A stretch of DNA of 64,000 bases from Segatella maculosa DSM 19339 = JCM 15638 (GCF_000382385.1 NZ_KB908324.1:62001-126000), one strand, 5' to 3'. Shown: positions 44,825 to 53,750, counted from the stretch's first letter. The notes: generated from the letters alone by a model not told the origin. Numbers and translations: made by a program.

Positions 44825-46209
44825 TGTTGTTCCAAAGCCTTGCGGCGTTTATAGTTTTCCAGTCCGGCAATAAAAGAAGGGAACACCTTTCCGGCCACCA
44901 CTTTACCACCGCCGAAGCTCAAGTGCGTGTAGTCCTTATTGGCCCGGTGGCTGTCTACGAGCCTTTTCATGCTGCTTTCACCGCCCATGGCCTGATAAAG
45001 ATTGAAGAAACCCACCCCGCAGTCGGCTGCCAATTGCGCTTGCAAGGCCACCAGTTCCTTCACTTCCTTCAGGGTTGTGATGCCCTCGGCCGAGCGTTGG
45101 TCGCGGTCGGGTACGCTTACGACGAGAATACCTGCTGAGGGATAGGCCGCACGAAGGTTCTCTATCGACCGCTTCATGCGCTTTATATAAACCTTGAGCA
45201 GTGGAAGCGTGTTTCCTTTTACAGCTTCATTGAGCCCGTAATGAACGACAATCAGGTCGTAAGGCCGCAGCCGTGCGAAGTCTGAAAGGGTAGAAGAGGG
45301 AATGCGTCCCAACTGTGCACCCGACGAGCCGCGCATGGAAAAGTTGTCGAGAATGACGCCGTTGTCCGACTCGAGGGCCATGCCGAAGAGTGTGGTGCGG
45401 GGCGTTACACGCGTGAACCGATAGCTCACGGCATTCATGTTGCCCTTGGTTTCGATCATCTGCACTTCGTCCGAGGCGCGGGTGCGGCACATATAGGGCT
45501 GCCCATCGCTTATTGCGATCCTTATATTGACAGACTGCGGACTGCGAAAGAAGAGCTTCGCGCTCTGCCAGTCGGCCACATGAGGCTGCCGTTTCGAGCC
45601 GCGCGTCGTGACCGATGCCCCTTCCCGCGGCACATAATAACGTTGGGCGATGCCTTGACGCAGCTTGTCGAAAGGCTTTTTCACCACGGCAAACTCCGCA
45701 ATCCCGCTGTAGTGCTGGTTGACAGTGCGACGGAAGGCCACCAACGGCGTGCCGCAATCGACCCAACCCACGCCCGAACCGCCGAACCGACTTTGGAACA
45801 GCGCGCGGAGATAGTCTGTCAAGATGTCGCCCTCAATGAACGAGTCGCCGAAATAGGCGATACGTATCGGGCGACCGAGCGTCGTGACGCGACTCAACTG
45901 CGCATAGAACGCGTCCATGCCGCCCGCCTTGCCACCCGAAAAGTCGGCAATGGGCTCCACACCTTTCGGCCATCGCTCCTTGAAATTCACCTTTCGGCCA
46001 TGGCGTACGACGGCTACGACGGGCGTGGGTGCCTTGGGTGTGGGCACCACCTCGGTCTCGTTCGCCTCGATTTCGGGCTGTATCTGACTGAGCATGTTGA
46101 CGTGTCGCAGTTCCGTTCCACCGATGTCGAGCGTGGGCAATCCATGCATCGACAGCAAAAAGGCCACCGTCAATCCTGCTAAAGTAAAAGTCCTCACAGA
46201 CTGGTCCAT
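44821..46209 (-). CDS. SGNH/GDSL-fold periplasmic acetyltransferase/esterase partner
   Basis: 462 aa. An N-terminal membrane anchor or uncleaved signal (TLAGLTVAFLLSMHGLPTLD) is followed by a Pro/Thr-rich linker (PTPKAPTPVVAVV). SGNH blocks: IRIAYFGDSFIEGD (Ser in GDS), the Gly-containing GSSGAQLG, VVHYGLNEAVKGN (Asn) and DYTHLSFGGGKVVAG (Asp-His). The MBOAT gene follows with a 4-bp overlap, as in AlgI/AlgX-like and PatA/PatB-like pairs, so this protein likely transfers or removes the acetyl group outside the membrane. Confidence 0.82.
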   Translation of the reverse strand: MDQSVRTFTLAGLTVAFLLSMHGLPTLDIGGTELRHVNMLSQIQPEIEANETEVVPTPKAPTPVVAVVRHGRKVNFKERWPKGVEPIADFSGGKAGGMDAFYAQLSRVTTLGRPIRIAYFGDSFIEGDILTDYLRALFQSRFGGSGVGWVDCGTPLVAFRRTVNQHYSGIAEFAVVKKPFDKLRQGIAQRYYVPREGASVTTRGSKRQPHVADWQSAKLFFRSPQSVNIRIAISDGQPYMCRTRASDEVQMIETKGNMNAVSYRFTRVTPRTTLFGMALESDNGVILDNFSMRGSSGAQLGRIPSSTLSDFARLRPYDLIVVHYGLNEAVKGNTLPLLKVYIKRMKRSIENLRAAYPSAGILVVSVPDRDQRSAEGITTLKEVKELVALQAQLAADCGVGFFNLYQAMGGESSMKRLVDSHRANKDYTHLSFGGGKVVAGKVFPSFIAGLENYKRRKALEQQ

Positions 46210-46247
46210 TGCTGTTCTCTCTTTTTCTCTTTACCTTAATGGGCCGG

Positions 46248-46255
46248 CAAAGTTA
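46248..46255 (-). promoter_or_regulatory. -7 element before the SGNH-MBOAT operon
   Basis: TAACTTTG on the minus strand, about 39 nt before the start codon. No -33 box at the right spacing. Confidence 0.4.
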
Positions 46256-46362
46256 AGCATAAAATCTGATATACGCGTTCCTTTCGGCAATTTTATTTGT
46301 CATCGGGTGCCACAACGAATGATATTGCAAATCGATTTGGCGGTTCTTACGTTTTTTTTTGC

Positions 46363-46370
46363 TATCTTTG
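46363..46370 (+). promoter_or_regulatory. -7 element before the propeller sensor gene
   Basis: TATCTTTG, 39 nt before the ATG; a TTTG at 46336-46339 lies 23 bp upstream, a little too far for a perfect -33. Confidence 0.45.
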
Positions 46371-46408
46371 CATCATCAAACAAATCATAACGACCTTTAT
46401 TCAATGGC

Positions 46409-49396
46409 ATGAAGCGTCTTCTACTACTGTTTCTTTCGTCGCTGTTTGGCTTGTGTTCATGGGCGCAACCGACCTACGTCACGCGGTGCAATACCTCATA
46501 TCTGAACATGACGAACGGGCTTCCGAGCAATTTCATTGATGATATCTATGCCGACAGTTACGGGTTTATCTGGATAGCCACGCACGGTGGAGGACTCGTC
46601 CGCTATGACGGTTACGCCTATCGTTACTTCAATGAGGGCCCGAGAGGTATGGCATTGCGCAGCAACACTTGTCATAATATGGTGGAAGACAGGTTTCATC
46701 GATTGTGGATCAGTTTTGAAGAACATACCAAAGTACTCGATCTGAAGACCATGCTTCCGGTGGTTCCTGCGAGCAGGAATGATATTTTGCGGCGTATTCT
46801 CGGCGAGCTTTCCGTGAAAGTCTACCGCGATAGCAAGGATGCTTTGTGGTTGGTGACCCGTTCAACCATCTATCATGTAACTTTTGATGACGTGGGTAAT
46901 GTTCTCAGGATATTACAAATGGGTTGTCAAGTCAACACACCCGATATCGCCATGGAGGATATCGACCGAGATGGTTCGGTATGGATGGCTATCGATGGTG
47001 GGCTGTATAAGCTCGCTATTGTGCATGGAAAGCTCGTCAAGCGTATGATAACTCCCACCTTATCTTATATGGGCGACACCTTCTTTACCTGCTTGAAAAT
47101 GTTCCAAAAAGATGTATGGATCGGAACTTCAAAGGGGCTCTTACGCTATAATTCGACTGCAAAGACATTGAAAGTGTACGAAAAAAATAGGGGCGGAAGT
47201 TCGCTTTCGCATGACTATGTGTCGTCGCTTGCCGTGTCTGAAGGCCGGTTGCTCGTGGGAACCTTGGGTGGAGTAGATTTCTATCAGCCTGAAACTGATG
47301 ATTTTCTGCATTGGGATACGGGCAGTAAGACCAATCCACTGTGCAGCAACTTTGTAAATTGTCTCTTTGTCTTCCATGGTTTTACGTGGGTAGGAACGGA
47401 TTCAGGGGGCATCACCAAACTGAATCCGCGTCCGCTGCAAATAGAGAATTTCTATCATACCGATAATACTACAAGTCTTTCGCCCAATGCCGTGAATGCA
47501 ATGTATGCTGAACCGAACGGTACTTTGTGGGTGGGAACGATAGAAGGAGGCCTGAACCGCAAGGCAAGGGGGAGCAATTCGTTCACGCATTTCACGGCAG
47601 ACAACTCGGCATTGACACAGAATGCCGTATCGGCCTTAGTCCCAGACGGGAACGAAAGGCTGTGGATAGGAACGTGGGGTGGTGGACTCAACATGATAGA
47701 CCTGCGCAGGCATACCGGCATCGTACCCCTATCTTTGCCCCAACATTATGCTTGGCTAACCCAGTTTGTGGGTGCCTTGTGCTATGATGCACACAATAGG
47801 CTGATGTGGATCGGCAGCAACGACGGCATCAGTGCTTATGACTTGCAGCGCAAGGAACTGTTTTCCCCTTTCAAGGGTTGCGAGAATATCCGTGGAGCCA
47901 TCGGCAGCGTCATTGACAGGGATGGCTGTCTTTGGATGGGTTGTGGGGCAGGTGTTGTGAAGATCGACCTGAAATCCAACCGCAAAAATCCACGCCTTTT
48001 TTCCTATATCCACTTCTCTACGAAACTTGATGACCCCAAAAGCGGCATCATTGACAAGATTTGTGCTCTCTGTTTAGGGCGTGACGGTACGCTGTGGTTG
48101 GGCAGTAACGGCTACGGTCTCTATAAAAGAATGGTGGATAGAGGTGGGAAAACCGTCTTTAAGGCCTATACCCAACGCGACGGTTTAGCCAATAATGTCG
48201 TGAAAGGCATCGCGGAAGATGCCCGTGGAATACTATGGATAACAACCGATAACGGCCTCTCTCGGTTTAATCCTCACACGGAAGCTTTCACCAATTACAC
48301 TGTCGGTGACGGACTGCTTTCATCACAATTCTATTGGAATTCGGCCTTTGCATCCGGTGGAACCTTGTATTTCGGCAGTGACAAGGGTGTAACGGTGCTT
48401 CATGGTGACAATTCGGCCTCGCTTTATCATGGTCGGCTGCGCTTCACACGACTGCTGGTGAACAACGAAGAGCCAGCGGTTGGCTCTTCTGTTTTAGACA
48501 AAGACATCTCACAAGCCACGCAGATAAACGTCAGCGAGGGTGATAAATCTATCGTGTTTGAGTTTTCTTCGCTTAGTTATGGCAACGAACAGCAGAGTGT
48601 TTACAGCTGTCGAATGAAAGGATTTGAAGACGATTGGATTCAGTTAAGGCCCGGAGAGCATGGCATGCGCTATACCAATCTTCCACCAGGCGACTATGAA
48701 TTCCAAGTGAAGTTCGTCTCAGCATCGGGCCAAAGCAATGATATGATGGCTTCAGTGGCTGTCAGCGTGTCGCCCTATTTCTGGAAGACGTGGTGGTTTG
48801 AGCTGTTGTTGTTCATTGTTGTGGGCCTTTTGGCACGTTTTGTTTATCAGCGCAGGGTGAAAGAATTGCGTCGAAGAGAGGCTGAACGCTTGATGCAACC
48901 GATTGAAGAAGCCTTGCGTGAGAGCGAAGAACCATCGGAATTGCAACACCGTATAGAAGAAATTCTGCACGTACAACAGAAAATGAAGCGGAGCAAACAG
49001 CGTAGTTTCTTGACCGACCAAACCGAAATGGACCGTAATGAGAAGCCTTTCATGGACCAAGTGATGGCCGTTGTGGAACAGCATTACATGGATTCGGATT
49101 TCGGAGTGGCCGAGTTGGCCGACGCGCTGGGCCTCAATCGCAGCATATTGAGCCGTAGGTTGGGGATGGAAACGGGTCTTCCAACAAGTCAGTTCCTACG
49201 CAATTACCGCCTTGATGTGGCCAAAGACATTCTCATGAAGAACCCCCACGACCGGAATATCACCGAAATTGCTTATAAAGTGGGTTTCAATGACCCCAAA
49301 TACTTTACACGATGTTTCAAGAAGAAGTTCGGGGTTTCTCCGTCGAGAAGTCTTGTTCCTGAACCAAAACCGAAAAGTAATTCCCGTCATCTTTGA
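46409..49396 (+). CDS. Membrane one-component regulator: beta-propeller sensor, Y_Y_Y, AraC HTH, no kinase
   Basis: 995 aa. Signal peptide (RLLLLFLSSLFGLCSWA), then about 14 Reg_prop blades up to residue 690 (for example DSYGFIWIATHGGGLVRYDG, GTLWVGTIEGGLNRKA, GILWITTDNGLSRFNP), a Y_Y_Y domain (about 725-785, MKGFEDDWIQLRPGEHGMRY), one membrane helix (WFELLLFIVVGLLARFVY) and a coiled coil (RRREAERLMQPIEEALRESE). The C-terminal AraC HTH has DFGVAELADALGLNRSILSR and ITEIAYKVGFNDPKYFTRCF. Canonical hybrid two-component systems carry HisKA, HATPase and receiver domains between the helix and HTH; here they are absent, so sensing must be direct. It probably senses a glycan, but no SusCD pair is in view. 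Confidence 0.88.
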   Translation: MKRLLLLFLSSLFGLCSWAQPTYVTRCNTSYLNMTNGLPSNFIDDIYADSYGFIWIATHGGGLVRYDGYAYRYFNEGPRGMALRSNTCHNMVEDRFHRLWISFEEHTKVLDLKTMLPVVPASRNDILRRILGELSVKVYRDSKDALWLVTRSTIYHVTFDDVGNVLRILQMGCQVNTPDIAMEDIDRDGSVWMAIDGGLYKLAIVHGKLVKRMITPTLSYMGDTFFTCLKMFQKDVWIGTSKGLLRYNSTAKTLKVYEKNRGGSSLSHDYVSSLAVSEGRLLVGTLGGVDFYQPETDDFLHWDTGSKTNPLCSNFVNCLFVFHGFTWVGTDSGGITKLNPRPLQIENFYHTDNTTSLSPNAVNAMYAEPNGTLWVGTIEGGLNRKARGSNSFTHFTADNSALTQNAVSALVPDGNERLWIGTWGGGLNMIDLRRHTGIVPLSLPQHYAWLTQFVGALCYDAHNRLMWIGSNDGISAYDLQRKELFSPFKGCENIRGAIGSVIDRDGCLWMGCGAGVVKIDLKSNRKNPRLFSYIHFSTKLDDPKSGIIDKICALCLGRDGTLWLGSNGYGLYKRMVDRGGKTVFKAYTQRDGLANNVVKGIAEDARGILWITTDNGLSRFNPHTEAFTNYTVGDGLLSSQFYWNSAFASGGTLYFGSDKGVTVLHGDNSASLYHGRLRFTRLLVNNEEPAVGSSVLDKDISQATQINVSEGDKSIVFEFSSLSYGNEQQSVYSCRMKGFEDDWIQLRPGEHGMRYTNLPPGDYEFQVKFVSASGQSNDMMASVAVSVSPYFWKTWWFELLLFIVVGLLARFVYQRRVKELRRREAERLMQPIEEALRESEEPSELQHRIEEILHVQQKMKRSKQRSFLTDQTEMDRNEKPFMDQVMAVVEQHYMDSDFGVAELADALGLNRSILSRRLGMETGLPTSQFLRNYRLDVAKDILMKNPHDRNITEIAYKVGFNDPKYFTRCFKKKFGVSPSRSLVPEPKPKSNSRHL

Positions 49397-49436
49397 AAGA
49401 TTCACTCATGGGTTCCCATTTCCAACATCTTGACAC

Positions 49437-49543
49437 AAAAAAAATACCGCAATCTCACGACTGCGGCAGTGATGATCAAGTACGTATATTAACAAACAAT
49501 TATTGTTGGTCCGTCTCTCACGAGTTGAAGCCAACTTGTTTGT
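49437..49543 (-). ncRNA. Structured minus-strand RNA candidate or 3' UTR of the thiamine operon
   Basis: Minus strand: a two-part stem ACAAACAA-GTTGG ... CCAAC-N5-TTGTTTGT (49543-49492), then a terminator hairpin CCGCA-N10-TGCGG (49466-49447) and eight T residues (49444-49437). The terminator is strong and faces away from thiN, 220 bp downstream of its stop. It may be the 3' UTR of that operon or a small RNA processed from it; no good separate promoter is seen. Confidence 0.4.
49447..49466 (-). terminator. Terminator of the thiamine operon (or of a small RNA)
   Basis: 5-bp GC-rich stem CCGCA/TGCGG with a 10-nt loop, followed on the minus strand by TA and T8. Confidence 0.6.
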
Positions 49544-49682
49544 AAATATGAAACAAAATCTATAGTCACATCTCCAAAGAGAAAATGCCTTTAGATGTTT
49601 GACGCTACGAATATACATATTATTTTCCAAACCGCCAAATCATCGAGATAATTCTTTGCTCTTGATGATAGATATGCACATC

Positions 49683-50351
49683 TTAGCGTTTTATTTTTTC
49701 CTCTAATGTCAGATAAACAAGATAGAACGAGTCGCCATGAAGGCAAACATGGTTTCCTTGGGCCTCGTTGAGTGTGCCCTGCCATAGGCTATCAAACGCG
49801 CGAGTATTCCATACCAAGCCTTCGCTTTCGAGTCGCTTGCAACCGAAATTGAAGATGCTTACCTGTTGACGGGCAAAGGTTTCGAAGCGGCTTTCCATGC
49901 ATGTGGGAATGAAATAACCATAATCCGTGAGCATCACGGGGTGTAAATCGAACTCCTGATAATAGCGCATCAAGAGCGAGATGTTGGCCATCGTGTGGTC
50001 TTCACGCTTGCCCGTTGCCGCCAGATAAGCTACGGTAGCACCTTTCATGCGTGGCAGACCGGCTACGTAGCGTGTAGCTTTGGTCAAGTCGTTGTCGTTT
50101 TGTTCGTCTACTTGAATGAAATGCAACCTTTCTTTCAGTGCGGGGGTGATGCTGTCTCCGTCGCCCACCACCGTGATTTTCCGGGGCTCTATACCTCGGG
50201 CGATAAGCATTTCGGCCCCACCGTCGCAGGCTATGATACGTTGGGCATGATGAATGACATCCAAAGCCACTGCTCCTTCGGGGAAGGCTCCATTGGCCAC
50301 GATGACGGTGTCAAAGTGAGTGCCCTGGCGAATGAGTGGATAGCAGTTCAT
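49683..50351 (-). CDS. thiN: Thiamine pyrophosphokinase
   Basis: About 222 aa from the ATG that overlaps the transporter stop as ATGA; an ATG 24 bp upstream is possible. TPK catalytic domain motifs: VIVANGAFPEG, IIACDGGAEMLIARGIEPRK, VVGDGDSI, DEQNDNDLTKATRYV and LAATGKREDHTMANISLLMR. It makes thiamine pyrophosphate from thiamine and ATP in the cytoplasm. It ends a TPP-riboswitch-controlled operon behind the uptake genes. Confidence 0.9.
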   Translation of the reverse strand: MNCYPLIRQGTHFDTVIVANGAFPEGAVALDVIHHAQRIIACDGGAEMLIARGIEPRKITVVGDGDSITPALKERLHFIQVDEQNDNDLTKATRYVAGLPRMKGATVAYLAATGKREDHTMANISLLMRYYQEFDLHPVMLTDYGYFIPTCMESRFETFARQQVSIFNFGCKRLESEGLVWNTRAFDSLWQGTLNEAQGNHVCLHGDSFYLVYLTLEEKIKR

Positions 50352-50938
50352 CTGTGGTTCATCATTTGTGTCCATTTCCTGTATCCTGCCACGGCAATCA
50401 CTACATATAGCCCATATAGCCCGGCTTTGAAAGGAATTCCTTTAATGATATAAAGGTAGCAACTGATGAGGTCTACGACAATCCAGAAGCCCCATTGCTC
50501 CACATATTTGCGTGCCAAGGCCCACAATCCGACAAAGCTCAGCGCATTGGTGAAAGCATCAAGCAGTGGAACGGTGGAGTTGGTGTATGTCCGGAGCACC
50601 CAATAAGTGAAGCCCCATGCGGTAAAGAAGAACAGCATGGCAGGCAGATAGAGTTGCTTGCGCATGTGGGTGATGGGCAAATCTTCGCCTTCTTGCTGTC
50701 CATGTTTCTTGCCAAAGCGCCACACCATGTAGCCATATAGTGCGGCACCTGTGTAATATACGGCCATAGCGGCATCACCATAAAGCCCGTGACTGTAGTA
50801 AAGCCAGATGTCGAGTAGGGGCATCAGGATACCGACAAGCCACAGCAAGATGCTCGCCCGATATTCCAATACAATGTAAATCAGGCCTAACAGCGTGGTC
50901 AGTATGTCGAGCCAATGGAGTGATAGGAATGCTGTCAT
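50348..50938 (-). CDS. pnuT: PnuC/PnuT-family transporter, predicted thiamine uptake
   Basis: 196 aa with about seven hydrophobic helices. PnuC-like features: ITTLLGLIYIVLEYRASILL near the N-terminus, LWLVGILMPLLDIWLYYSHG and EQWGFWIVVDLISCYLYIIK near the C-terminus (the conserved WIxxDxxS element), then FKAGLYGLYVVIAVAGYRKW. PnuC itself takes up nicotinamide riboside; the TPP riboswitch and the downstream thiN point to thiamine (PnuT) here. It lies 1 bp after the receptor gene. Confidence 0.88.
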   Translation of the reverse strand: MTAFLSLHWLDILTTLLGLIYIVLEYRASILLWLVGILMPLLDIWLYYSHGLYGDAAMAVYYTGAALYGYMVWRFGKKHGQQEGEDLPITHMRKQLYLPAMLFFFTAWGFTYWVLRTYTNSTVPLLDAFTNALSFVGLWALARKYVEQWGFWIVVDLISCYLYIIKGIPFKAGLYGLYVVIAVAGYRKWTQMMNHR

Positions 50939-50939
50939 A

Positions 50940-53117
50940 TCAGAATGTGAGGCTTAAATGTGCCAAAAAGTTGATGGGTGCTTGCGGAGAATAAACGGTC
51001 TCGTTCGATGTTTCGCGGCCGTTGTCGTCGTAAGTTGCACTGGCATGGCCGTTAGAAAAATACTTCTTGGAGAATAAATTGTAGATGGTTGCCCCTACAG
51101 ATACCTGTTTTATCGATTTAAGTTTGAACGAATAGCTGAGGTCGAGATTGGAAACAAAGTAACCATTGAGCATCAAATTGCGATTATTATCGTTCGTCAT
51201 GTATTGCTCACCGATGTATTGGCTCTGCAAAGCTGCCGCGAAGCCATGGTAATCGAAAGTGAAAATGTTGTTGAAAATCACGTCGGGCGAGAAGCTGAGA
51301 TGCGTGGTTCCGAAGTTCAAAGGCTTCTTGTTGTCGCTCTTCACGGTCCAATCTTTCGCACGATTGCGGCTGAATGTGGCGTTAGCATCCCAACGGAACC
51401 AGTCAATTGGCTTCCATGCGCCCTGCAATTCAATGCCTTGACGATATGAATTTCCCACGTTTTGATGAATCATCTCACCGGTGGCGCTGATTTCTCCGGT
51501 CAGGACAAACTGGTCTTTATAGGTCATGTGATAGAAGTTAACGCCTCCGCTGAACGTCTCGCTTTGATATTTGTAGCCCAATTCCCAGTCGTTCATGCGC
51601 TCGGCCCTTGGCTTTGGATCTGGATTTCCCTCGAAATCGTTGCGAACGGGCTCGCGATGAGAGATAGCCCATGAGCCATAGAGTGCGTGATTAGGGTTGA
51701 TTTGCCAGAATAATCCGGCCTTCGGGTTGAAGAAGTTGTAGTGTTCATCATAGCGCCAGCCTTCCGTTTGAGCTGTAGAATACTTGTCGTCGGGATTCTG
51801 AATGCGGTAGTTGATGTGACGATATTGTAGGTCTACGTAGGCATTGAGGCCCTTGCCGACTTCATAGTTCAGCTTCCCATAAAAGCTGTTTTCGTCTTTC
51901 TCGGCCTTGTTTCGATAGTATTCGGTATCGGGATAGTTGGTAACCGTGGGGTTGATAACGCTCACGAGCGTGCCGAAGTGGCGCCCGTTGTAATGGTTCA
52001 TGGCTCCTCCGAGCGATGCTTCCCAGCGTCCTTGCTTATAATTCAGGGCATACACACCGCCGAAGAAGTCGTTCCGTAGGTACTTCCGCCGAATAAGGTC
52101 CGACGTGAGTGTACTGCCCTTGAACCCATAAGCGGCCAATGCCTGATGGGACTTGTACTGTTCATAATAGCCGAAGCCAGCGGTATAGTGCAGTCCGACG
52201 TTGAAATTGAATCCTTTGCCAAGCAGTTGTGTCCAGATAAGCTGGTAGTTTTGCTGATGATAATTGTCGGTTTGGTTGTCATAGAAGCGCGTCTTGCCGT
52301 CGGCATCGGTATATTTTCCGCACGGATTATAGCGTCGTCCGTACTTCTCCATCTGCTTTTTCGAGGCATAATCCCACGCCATGTAAGTCTTTTCCGTGCC
52401 GTTGAAAGTGAGCAACTTCACAAGCGTGTTCTCCCCGGTGTAGGCACCTTGCAGGAAATAAGAATTCAGTTGGCTCGTTGCTCGCTCGATATAGCCGTTG
52501 CTTCCGATGTTTGAAAGACGGCCGTCGAAGCTCCAATGATCGGCCAAGAGACCCGAACCAAAGCGTAGACTCTCCTTGTGGGTGCCGTAACTGCCTGCCG
52601 AAGTATTGAGATTAAGGTAGGGTAGGAGCGAAGGAGCATCGGTCTGCATGTTGATGGTGGCTCCGAATGCTGCACTACCATTGGTAGATGTGCCCACACC
52701 ACGCTGTATCTGAACGTCCTTTACGCTCGACATGAAGTCGCCCATATTGACAAAGAATACCAGAGAACTCTCGGCATCGTTCACCGGAATGCCGTTGGCA
52801 CTGATGTTGATGCGACTTGGGTCGGTGCCACGCACTTTTATCGACGTATATCCGATGCCGTTTCCTGCGTCGCTGGTCATCGTGACACTCGGTGTCAACG
52901 ATAGCAGGAAGGGAATGTCACGTCCGTGATTGAGCTTTCTGATTTGTTCTTTGTCGAGGGTCGAAAAAGCCATCGGTGTCTTTTGATTGGCACGGGTGGA
53001 GACTACTTGCACGTCCTGCAATTCATACGTTTTCATCGTGTCAATCCTTTCTCCCGTTGCATACGCCCGGCTTGCAACAAGCACAAGGGCAGTCAGCATG
53101 ATTTGTGTTTTGTTCAT
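50940..53117 (-). CDS. TonB-dependent outer-membrane receptor, predicted thiamine/precursor uptake
   Basis: 725 aa. Signal peptide (MNKTQIMLTALVLVASRAYA). The plug domain begins YELQDVQVVSTRANQKTPMA, with the usual phrases IRKLNHGRDIPFLLSLTPSV and IKVRGTDPSRINISANGIPV, then GVGTSTNGSAAFGATINMQT. A 22-strand barrel follows, ending in the aromatic LAHLSLTF. It lies directly under a TPP riboswitch, so its ligand is probably thiamine or a precursor. The plug lacks the SusC N-terminal extension, so it belongs to the vitamin/siderophore-like receptors. Confidence 0.9.
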   Translation of the reverse strand: MNKTQIMLTALVLVASRAYATGERIDTMKTYELQDVQVVSTRANQKTPMAFSTLDKEQIRKLNHGRDIPFLLSLTPSVTMTSDAGNGIGYTSIKVRGTDPSRINISANGIPVNDAESSLVFFVNMGDFMSSVKDVQIQRGVGTSTNGSAAFGATINMQTDAPSLLPYLNLNTSAGSYGTHKESLRFGSGLLADHWSFDGRLSNIGSNGYIERATSQLNSYFLQGAYTGENTLVKLLTFNGTEKTYMAWDYASKKQMEKYGRRYNPCGKYTDADGKTRFYDNQTDNYHQQNYQLIWTQLLGKGFNFNVGLHYTAGFGYYEQYKSHQALAAYGFKGSTLTSDLIRRKYLRNDFFGGVYALNYKQGRWEASLGGAMNHYNGRHFGTLVSVINPTVTNYPDTEYYRNKAEKDENSFYGKLNYEVGKGLNAYVDLQYRHINYRIQNPDDKYSTAQTEGWRYDEHYNFFNPKAGLFWQINPNHALYGSWAISHREPVRNDFEGNPDPKPRAERMNDWELGYKYQSETFSGGVNFYHMTYKDQFVLTGEISATGEMIHQNVGNSYRQGIELQGAWKPIDWFRWDANATFSRNRAKDWTVKSDNKKPLNFGTTHLSFSPDVIFNNIFTFDYHGFAAALQSQYIGEQYMTNDNNRNLMLNGYFVSNLDLSYSFKLKSIKQVSVGATIYNLFSKKYFSNGHASATYDDNGRETSNETVYSPQAPINFLAHLSLTF

Positions 53118-53227
53118 TTCGAAGTGTTGTTAGTGATAAATCTTTTGTATGCTCTTCGCAGAACACGGGGCAACGCATCGCATCATACACCATTGCATCT
53201 TAAAAATGAACTCGTGGAAATTGTCAA

Positions 53228-53300
53228 TCCCTTCGTCGGCATTACCCGTTTCAGGTTCCATGGGTCTGTTCTCAGCATCCGCAAACGCGGTAGCACCCCG
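53228..53300 (-). promoter_or_regulatory. TPP (THI-box) riboswitch
   Basis: All conserved TPP aptamer blocks are present on the minus strand: GGGGTGC (53299-53293), CTGAGA (53275-53270), GAACCTG (53258-53252), GGGTAATGCC (53247-53238) and CGAAGGGA (53235-53228). It lies about 110 nt before the receptor gene. I see no clear terminator in the gap, so control may be at translation. Confidence 0.93.
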
Positions 53301-53337
53301 TATCTTGCGTTCCAATCTTCTTGATCGGAAACGCTGG

Positions 53338-53368
53338 CAAAGTTAATCATTCGTTTTCAATTGTGCAA
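53338..53368 (-). promoter_or_regulatory. Promoter of the thiamine operon
   Basis: Minus strand: TTG (53368-53366), a 20-bp gap and TAACTTTG (53345-53338). The transcript would start about 30 nt before the TPP aptamer. Confidence 0.65.
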
Positions 53369-53420
53369 GCTTTCTGTTGTTTTTATTTACAGCGATGATG
53401 TTATAAAACTTCGTAAAAGG

Positions 53421-53452
53421 TTTGGAGGTTAAGAAAAATAGTCTTACCTTTG
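53421..53452 (+). promoter_or_regulatory. Promoter of the fimbrillin-locus leader
   Basis: TTTG at 53421-53424, a 20-bp gap and TACCTTTG at 53445-53452 match the consensus exactly. The next real gene is about 580 bp downstream. Confidence 0.65.
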
Positions 53453-53507
53453 CTGCCGTGAAGCAAAACCATTTGACATATCGCATATATATAAAAGGTA
53501 TAACGCC

Positions 53508-53541
53508 GATGCAGAGAAACTTCAACTTCTCTGCATCTTTT
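53508..53541 (+). terminator. Early terminator/attenuator in the leader
   Basis: Perfect 11-bp stem GATGCAGAGAA/TTCTCTGCATC with an 8-nt loop, followed by TTTT and a second T run (53546-53550). It lies only about 50 nt after the predicted start, so the promoter would yield an RNA of about 80-90 nt unless read through. Confidence 0.65.
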
Positions 53542-53577
53542 AACGCTTTTTATTTGGCTGGTTCAAATAATTTGCTA

Positions 53578-53605
53578 ACACACACACACACACACACACA
53601 CACAC
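53578..53605. repeat. (AC)14 dinucleotide microsatellite
   Basis: 28 bp of perfect alternating AC, unusually long for a bacterial chromosome. It lies in the leader of the fimbrillin locus, downstream of the early terminator. Confidence 0.9.
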
Positions 53606-53750
53606 TTAGCGCACCTGGCGTTTAAACGTCTTCACGTACGCGCGCGCGAAGCGCGTGTAACCTCAATAAACAAAGGGCTTTTCGGAGCTCCCTTTGTTCG
53701 CATATTCGTGTCCCTTTACGAGCAAAAAATGAACGAAATAAGGGAGCAAA

